Position numbers and translations under genes: made by a program
Shown: positions 13,766 to 18,145 of the stretch, piece by piece
How positions within the stretch are numbered: position 1 is the first letter of the stretch
Layout of the letters: the number at the start of each line of letters is the position of its first letter
Source of the DNA: JANWKA01 sp035533815
GTDB taxonomy: Bacteria > Bacteroidota > Bacteroidia > Chitinophagales > Chitinophagaceae
Length of the DNA: 18,145 nucleotides
Reading direction: 5' to 3'
Assembly (NCBI GenBank): GCA_035533815.1
Contig: DATLTB010000137.1
Span: forward strand, 1 to 18,145
Notes under the pieces: model-generated
Told to the model about the DNA's origin: nothing
What the model saw: only the letters and a program-made list of their open reading frames with translations
Database searches by the model: none

Positions 13766-15345
13766 CCGCTTCCTACTTTTGGCATGGGGCTTTTCAGTAT
13801 CTGATATGCAAATGGTTTCAGGCTTATGCTGGCTGGTAATTTGACCCGCTTATCATGATCCAGGGCATTAAGCCAAATTGTCCCTGCAATGGAAGGATCC
13901 GGTATATACTTAATTTGCTTATCCCGGACATTGACCAGTACCAGTACTTTTTGTGCTCCTGACTGACGTTCATAGGCGGCAACATCCTTATTTCCATACC
14001 AGTGGATCCTGCCTTTTTTAATCGCTTCACTTGTTTTGCGGATAGAGATCAATTGCTTATATACGATCCACATTCCCCGGTTGGTGCTCCAGTCAATGGG
14101 GTTTTTCCTGTATATGGATAGTCGTACAGGGCAGCCCACTTCCTGTCCGTCATAAATTAGCGGTACACCTCCAATGGTCAATGCAAGCACAAATGCGGCC
14201 AGGGAACCCTGCTTTTGATGGAATAAAGCGATCGGGGTGTTATCATCCTGGTCTAAATCATGATTGGAAGTGAACCGGAGTATTTCATCACCGGCAGGGA
14301 CATATTGATTTTCCGCTTTGTCTGCGGTGGCCAACATACTGGCGACGCTGTCTTTTTCGAATACTTCTTTCAACCTTTTATAGAAATCCCAACCATAATT
14401 CATCTGAAAGCCCGCTTTGAAATTCCTTGCTGAATTCCCTTCGGCTAAAAGAATGAGTTTATGATGGGGGATGGCTTTCAGGGAATCGATCGCCTGTTGC
14501 CAAAAGTCTTCTGGAATCCGGTCAGCGGCATCACACCGGTATCCATCAATATTAGCAGCTAAAATCCAGTATTTCATGGCCCTTATCATCGCCATCCGCA
14601 TGTCAGGATTGTGGTAGTCCAGGGCAGCCACATCTTTCCATCCTGTCCCGGGAGGGCTGATGATATTTCCCGATCCGTCCTGCTGGTACCAGGCTTTATG
14701 GCTAATCCAGGGATTATCCCAGGAACTGTGATCTGCAACCCAGTCCAGAATAACACTCATTCCCCTTCGGTGGGCTTGGATGACCAGGTTGCGGAGCTCA
14801 TTCAGGGAACCGAATTCCGGGTTTATCTTTTCGAAATTCCGGACACAATAGGGTGAACCTATTGATTTTAGCTTCCCAACGGGGTAAATCGGCATCAACC
14901 AAATTACATTAGCGCCTAATGCCTTAATGGAATTCAGACCCTTTATTACCCCAGATAAATTATCCGTCGGACTGAATGCATGTATATTGATTTCGTACAT
15001 GATAATATCCCTGGTTTCAGGCACTTTCAAAAAAGGAAGGCCATATTGGCGTGGTTCAGTATCTGCGAAAGCATTCATCGCCATTTTACCGGTAGTCATT
15101 GAGATTATGCCAGGTAAGGGAATTACTTTGCCGGCAGGGAATGTATTCCGTTTATGGAGATCGGAAATCCCAACCCGGATTTTTGATGGATTGGATACAG
15201 GCAGTTTACCGGTATTTTGGGGAAAATGGGTACTGTCAGGGAAACGCTCCTCAAAAACCGATGGTGTATTTACAGGAATAACCCGGAAATTCCGCAATGA
15301 AAATAAACTGCAGAGGTAAAAAATAAAAACAACGCTGTTTTCCAT
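13753..15345 (-). CDS. GH13 alpha-amylase-family glycoside hydrolase
   Basis: A 530-residue GH13 enzyme, probably cleaving maltodextrins or related alpha-glucans. The barrel starts near residue 113 (DIIMYEINIHAFSPTDNLSG) and contains DWVADH (201-206), nucleophile D272 in GYRCDAAD, acid/base E302 in LLAEGN, D363 in TSNHD, and GGVPLIYDGQEVG (392-404). The catalytic triad is complete. A C-terminal beta domain closes the protein at about 440-518. Residues 1-20 are hydrophobic enough for a signal peptide or anchor (ENSVVFIFYLCSLFSLRNF), although there is no clear cleavage site or lipobox. I do not recognise residues 25-110. I chose ATG 15345; a TTG at 15396 would add 17 residues without a signal-like pattern. 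It converges on the sugar operon, lacks the LacI palindrome, and is 162 bp after the S41 gene in the same direction. Exact specificity and location are not clear from sequence. Confidence 0.88.
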   Translation of the reverse strand: MENSVVFIFYLCSLFSLRNFRVIPVNTPSVFEERFPDSTHFPQNTGKLPVSNPSKIRVGISDLHKRNTFPAGKVIPLPGIISMTTGKMAMNAFADTEPRQYGLPFLKVPETRDIIMYEINIHAFSPTDNLSGVIKGLNSIKALGANVIWLMPIYPVGKLKSIGSPYCVRNFEKINPEFGSLNELRNLVIQAHRRGMSVILDWVADHSSWDNPWISHKAWYQQDGSGNIISPPGTGWKDVAALDYHNPDMRMAMIRAMKYWILAANIDGYRCDAADRIPEDFWQQAIDSLKAIPHHKLILLAEGNSARNFKAGFQMNYGWDFYKRLKEVFEKDSVASMLATADKAENQYVPAGDEILRFTSNHDLDQDDNTPIALFHQKQGSLAAFVLALTIGGVPLIYDGQEVGCPVRLSIYRKNPIDWSTNRGMWIVYKQLISIRKTSEAIKKGRIHWYGNKDVAAYERQSGAQKVLVLVNVRDKQIKYIPDPSIAGTIWLNALDHDKRVKLPASISLKPFAYQILKSPMPKVGSGPGK

Positions 15346-15507
15346 GAGAAGGAGGTATTTGTTCCCGGAATATCTATTGGGATTGCAATAATACAATATT
15401 TTAAATCAGGTTAAAATAGGCTTTCAGGTTCCCAAAAGCCGGGTACCTTTTATTGAAGCCCGTTCAGGAAGATTATTCCAATACCGGACTGAACAGGACC
15501 AAAGGAT

Positions 15508-17232
15508 TCAATGGACTTCAGCAAACGCAGATTGGTGCTGCAGGGAAAGGCTGTCCTTTCTGCCCAGCAAGTCATTATAGTGGGTGGAATCCTGCAATAC
15601 GGCAGCTGCTTCAGTCACTTCCGGATCAAAACCCAGGCTCCGGGCGATCCGTCCCTGCTCCAGATAATACCTTCCGATAATTTCTTCTTCCAGGAGGTTT
15701 TTTATTTCCTGGCTATTTTTGAGGATATCCTTCTGTTTTTCCAGGTCAAGTTGTTTTTTCAGGGCATCAAACTGAGTGGAGACATCATTGAAGTAGCCAT
15801 CCTTTTTAGCGGTTTTTTCAAAATCCTCCAGGACATCTTCTGAGCGCGTTTGATAATCAAAATCCTTTCCTGATATAAACGTGAGGAAACGCTGGTAATC
15901 TTCATTGGTAATTTTAAAATCCATGGCCGATTCAGGGGCCAGCGGGTGAGTATAGTAATACTGGGTGGCGAATTCAAAAATATAATTCTTTTCCAGCAAT
16001 GCCATGGAAATGTCACTGAGGTAATCCGGAGGTAAGTGGACATCGGGTTCAATGCCACCACCATCCCTGACTATCCTGCCGTCCCGGGTCCTGAAAGTTT
16101 TTCTCAGGGAATCCGGAATATAATACAATCCACCGTCAGTTGCTGCGTGGGAATAATCAATAGCCTGGATGCATCTCCCGCTGGGCGTGTAATATTTGGC
16201 CACTGTCAGTTTGAGCTTGGAATTATATGGGAGGTCCCGGGTTGTTTGGACTAAACCTTTGCCAAAGGACCGCTGACCTATAATAACCCCCCGGTCCAGG
16301 TCCTGCATGGCTCCGGCAAAGATCTCGGAAGCGGATGCAGACATCCGGTTAGTCAGGACGGCCAGGCGGATCCCTGCGTCTTTAGCAATCTCTCCCGTCC
16401 TGTAATCCCGGTTCCAGCTGGCAATTTTACCCCTTGTACTTACTACAGTCTGGTCATGTCCGACAAAAAGACTGGACATTTTCACGGCTTCATCCAGTAA
16501 TCCTCCGGGGTTCCCGCGCAGGTCAATGATCACCCCTGTCATGGCGGGATTTTTTGATTTCAGGCTGTCCAGGGCATCGGACACCTCATTGGCACTAAAC
16601 TGGGTGAACTGCATCATTTTGATATATCCTACCTGGGTATTCACCATTCCTGCATAAGCCACACTCCGGATATCTATCTCCCGGCGGATGATGGTTTTCT
16701 CTGTCCGGATGCCAGTCCATGGATTCTGGAGGACCAGCCGGAGGCTTGTCCCCGGGGCCCCTTTAAGCATTTTACTGATTTGCCCATCATTTAGTGAAGT
16801 GGCTTGCTGCCCATTGATTGAAATAATGATATCTCCGGCCCGTATACCGGCCTGGTCCACTGGACTTCCGGAATAGATGTCAGAAACTATAGTGGAATCA
16901 TGGATCTGGCGGATGGAAAGGCCGATACCGCCATATTTGCCCGTAGTCTGAAATTCCAGTTCGCTCAGGTCATTTTCAGGATAAAAGGTGGTATAAGGAT
17001 CCAGCGAACCTACCATTGCATCTATTCCCGTACCCATCAACTTACCGGGTTCAATGCTGTCCACATAATAGGTATCCAGGCTTCTGTAAACAGCAGCAAA
17101 GATGTCCAGGTTTTTGGCTATCTCAAAATAATGATCATCAACACGGTATGCTAAAAATGCAAGTCCGGAAAGTGCGAGTGCGGCCAGGGTTATCTTGGCT
17201 ATGGTCTTTCTCAGGAATCTGATCATCTTCAT
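15508..17232 (-). CDS. S41-family C-terminal processing peptidase with PDZ domain
   Basis: A 574-residue serine protease of the CtpA/Tsp family that cuts proteins near their C-termini in the cell envelope. Residues 11-29 form one N-terminal membrane helix or uncleaved signal. The PDZ domain spans about 90-180 (YGGIGLSI ... GSPVDQAGIRAGDIIISING). The S41 core holds VIIDLRGNPGG (234-244), catalytic S300 in NRMSASASEIFAGAM and K325 in QRSFGKGLVQT. The Ser-Lys distance of 25 residues is as in E. coli Tsp. The tail of about 175 residues is helical and charged (LKKQLDLEKQKDILKNSQEI). ATG 17232 follows an A-rich leader and lies 16 nt after yidD; an upstream reading would overlap yidD. It is last in rpmH-rnpA-yidD-S41, an order I recall from other Bacteroidota. 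The substrate is unknown. Confidence 0.95.
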   Translation of the reverse strand: MKMIRFLRKTIAKITLAALALSGLAFLAYRVDDHYFEIAKNLDIFAAVYRSLDTYYVDSIEPGKLMGTGIDAMVGSLDPYTTFYPENDLSELEFQTTGKYGGIGLSIRQIHDSTIVSDIYSGSPVDQAGIRAGDIIISINGQQATSLNDGQISKMLKGAPGTSLRLVLQNPWTGIRTEKTIIRREIDIRSVAYAGMVNTQVGYIKMMQFTQFSANEVSDALDSLKSKNPAMTGVIIDLRGNPGGLLDEAVKMSSLFVGHDQTVVSTRGKIASWNRDYRTGEIAKDAGIRLAVLTNRMSASASEIFAGAMQDLDRGVIIGQRSFGKGLVQTTRDLPYNSKLKLTVAKYYTPSGRCIQAIDYSHAATDGGLYYIPDSLRKTFRTRDGRIVRDGGGIEPDVHLPPDYLSDISMALLEKNYIFEFATQYYYTHPLAPESAMDFKITNEDYQRFLTFISGKDFDYQTRSEDVLEDFEKTAKKDGYFNDVSTQFDALKKQLDLEKQKDILKNSQEIKNLLEEEIIGRYYLEQGRIARSLGFDPEVTEAAAVLQDSTHYNDLLGRKDSLSLQHQSAFAEVH

Positions 17233-17248
17233 TTTTGAATAATGGTTC

Positions 17249-17503
17249 TCAGGGAACCGGGTCAAAACCATGACCACCCCAGGGATGGCAGGAGAACACC
17301 CTTTTCAGGGTTAACCAGCCACCTTTGAAAAGGCCAAATTTCTTTAAAGCTTCTACGCCAAATTGGGAACAGGTAGGCGTGTATCTGCAGGTATTACCCT
17401 TCCATGGGGAAATCATCAGCTGATATATTTTGATCAACAGGATGATTGGGAATGCTAACCACCTGATAATCAGTTTCATTAAGCCGGTAATCCGGATCTC
17501 CAT
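17249..17503 (-). CDS. yidD: YidD membrane protein insertion efficiency factor
   Basis: A small inner-membrane-associated protein that assists YidC-dependent insertion of membrane proteins. The 84 residues contain the family pattern: an N-terminal amphipathic or hydrophobic helix (WLAFPIILLIKIYQLMISP), then CRYTPTCSQFGVEALKKFG, and the ending CHPWGGHGFDPVP with its conserved cysteines. It begins 12 nt after the rnpA stop and ends 16 nt before the S41 gene, so it is in the same operon. ATG 17503 has an A/T-rich leader; ATG 17479 (MKLIIRW, 76 residues) is also possible and closer to the usual family start. In many bacteria yidD sits between rnpA and yidC; here an S41 peptidase gene follows instead. 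Confidence 0.93.
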   Translation of the reverse strand: MEIRITGLMKLIIRWLAFPIILLIKIYQLMISPWKGNTCRYTPTCSQFGVEALKKFGLFKGGWLTLKRVFSCHPWGGHGFDPVP

Positions 17504-17514
17504 TTTAAAAATGT

Positions 17515-17916
17515 TCAGGAACTCAGGCCGGGTGCAGCAGGCAATTCAGTGATCAAACGATTTAATACTACCGAAATTTTACCCTGGATCGTTTCAAATG
17601 GGATTATTTTTTTGGCAGTAAATACAAAAAAAACGGCCATCTGCAATTTCCGCTCCAGCAATTCATCAAATAATACTTTTTTGTTCAGCCTCCATGCCTC
17701 CCGGGTGACCCGTTTGATCCGGTTTCGGTCAGTTGCCCGGGAAAACTGGCTCAACGGTACGCTAAAACCTGCCTGAACAGCTGATGCCCCCGGAAGCGAC
17801 GTATACATCCAGATCACCCGGTAAGGGTACACTGAAAATGAACGCCCATTCCTGAAAAGGGATTCAATGCGTTTTTTGCTTTTTAATTTTTCCTCTTTGG
17901 GAAAATGGCAGCCAAT
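17515..17916 (-). CDS. rnpA: ribonuclease P protein component, start codon not canonical
   Basis: The protein subunit of RNase P, which helps the catalytic RNA trim the 5' leader from pre-tRNA. It carries the RNR motif (SRATDRNRIKRVTREAW, R64-R69). The first canonical start, GTG 17832, would give 105 residues and lose the conserved N-terminus. In-frame sequence upstream encodes FPKEEKLKSKKRIESLF and NGRSFSVYPYR, a normal RnpA N-terminus. Between the in-frame TGA that overlaps the rpmH end and GTG 17832 there is no ATG, GTG, TTG or CTG. I therefore place the start at ATT 17916-17914. This gives 133 residues, with the conserved FPK at residues 5-7, about as far from the start as in FTYPKKEK-type homologues as I recall them. 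Alternatives are a -1 frameshift from an overlapping short ORF, or a base error. It follows rpmH by 35 nt and precedes yidD by 11 nt, the common arrangement. Confidence 0.85.
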   Translation of the reverse strand: MGCHFPKEEKLKSKKRIESLFRNGRSFSVYPYRVIWMYTSLPGASAVQAGFSVPLSQFSRATDRNRIKRVTREAWRLNKKVLFDELLERKLQMAVFFVFTAKKIIPFETIQGKISVVLNRLITELPAAPGLSS

Positions 17917-17936
17917 GGTACCGATGGCATATGCAT
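17883..17936 (-). other. short ORF overlapping the rnpA start, with slippery heptamers
   Basis: ATG 17936 opens a 17-codon ORF (MHMPSVPLAAIFPKRKN) ending at TAA 17883. It overlaps the rnpA N-terminus in another frame. Its codons ATT-TTC-CCA-AAG contain two -1 slippery heptamers, T_TTC_CCA and C_CCA_AAG, four codons before the stop. A slip there would yield MHMPSVPLAAIFP joined to KEEKLKSKK, in the rnpA frame. It may be a real frameshift leader, a coupling ORF, the footprint of a lost base, or chance. Confidence 0.35.
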
Positions 17937-17951
17937 TAAGGGGCGAATATC

Positions 17952-18095
17952 CTATTCATCGGAAACGGTAAGCTTATTTCGTCCTTTGGCCCTCCTGCTG
18001 GCGAGAACCTTGCGTCCATTGGCGGTTTGCATCCGCTTTCTGAAACCATGGACGGATTTTCTTCGCCTGTTATGGGGCTGAAAGGTCCTTTTCAT
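17952..18095 (-). CDS. rpmH: 50S ribosomal protein L34
   Basis: L34 is a small basic protein of the large ribosomal subunit. The 47 residues begin MKRTFQPHNRRRKSVHGF and continue RKRMQTANGRKVLASRRAKG, ending RNKLTVSDE, which is the full family pattern. The ATG at 18095 is in an A-rich context (AATAAGCA before it). It is the first gene of the rpmH-rnpA-yidD-S41 group; in most bacteria rpmH directly precedes rnpA. Only 50 bases of upstream sequence are in the window, and I see no convincing promoter in them. Confidence 0.97.
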   Translation of the reverse strand: MKRTFQPHNRRRKSVHGFRKRMQTANGRKVLASRRAKGRNKLTVSDE

Positions 18096-18145
18096 TGCTT
18101 ATTATTTTAAGGGTCAACTCCTTACAGAGAGACCACCCATTTGTT

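Noticed and set aside
15400..15507. Terminator after the S41 peptidase gene
   Set aside because: Two imperfect dyads exist on the minus strand (GTTCAG/CTGAAC and AGGTACCC/GGGAACCT), but neither is followed by a T-run, so I did not list them as features.

Overview
The window looks like chromosomal DNA of a member of the Bacteroidota, probably Chitinophagaceae or a close relative. The reasons are a SusC/SusD-type outer-membrane sugar uptake pair, an amylase ending in a type IX secretion (T9SS) sorting domain, promoter elements of the Bacteroidota type (TTTG, then about 19-20 bp, then TAnnTTTG), almost no Shine-Dalgarno sequences, and an rpmH-rnpA-yidD-S41 peptidase block. The taxonomic placement is inference.

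Layout. 1-1678: the inner part of an insertion sequence with an intact IS1634/IS4-type transposase; its left end lies outside the window. 1754-2500 (-): a repressor with an XRE helix-turn-helix and an S24 (LexA-type) protease domain. It diverges from a small four-helix membrane protein at 2602-3090. A palindrome lies on the repressor's own promoter. 3182-3790: Mn-type superoxide dismutase with a clear promoter and terminator. 3982-13610: a starch/maltodextrin utilisation locus on the + strand, lacI-susC-susD-susE-amylase. A LacI-type operator overlaps a candidate susC promoter. 13753-15345 (-): a second GH13 enzyme converging on the locus. 15508-18095 (-): rpmH, rnpA, yidD and a C-terminal processing peptidase, read in that order.

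How the genes work together (inference from families). The T9SS-exported amylase would cut starch outside the cell. The SusE-like and SusD-like surface lipoproteins would bind the chains, and SusC would import the oligosaccharides with TonB energy. The second GH13 enzyme could trim them further. The LacI-family protein would sense a sugar product and free the susC operator. This differs from the classic Bacteroides sus system, which uses the membrane-spanning activator SusR and the lipoprotein amylase SusG.

Most of the window is recognisable biology. The most unusual point is rnpA: its conserved N-terminus is encoded upstream of the first canonical start codon, in a stretch with no in-frame ATG, GTG, TTG or CTG. 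The reading could start at an ATT, or come from a -1 frameshift on a short overlapping ORF that carries two slippery heptamers, or the sequence may hold an error. Other points of note are operator-promoter overlaps at the repressor and at susC, three 9-bp repeats at the sodA promoter, a long hairpin between susE and the amylase, and a very long insertion in the amylase catalytic domain. There is no gene-free stretch over 300 bases. I saw no tRNA, rRNA or CRISPR array.
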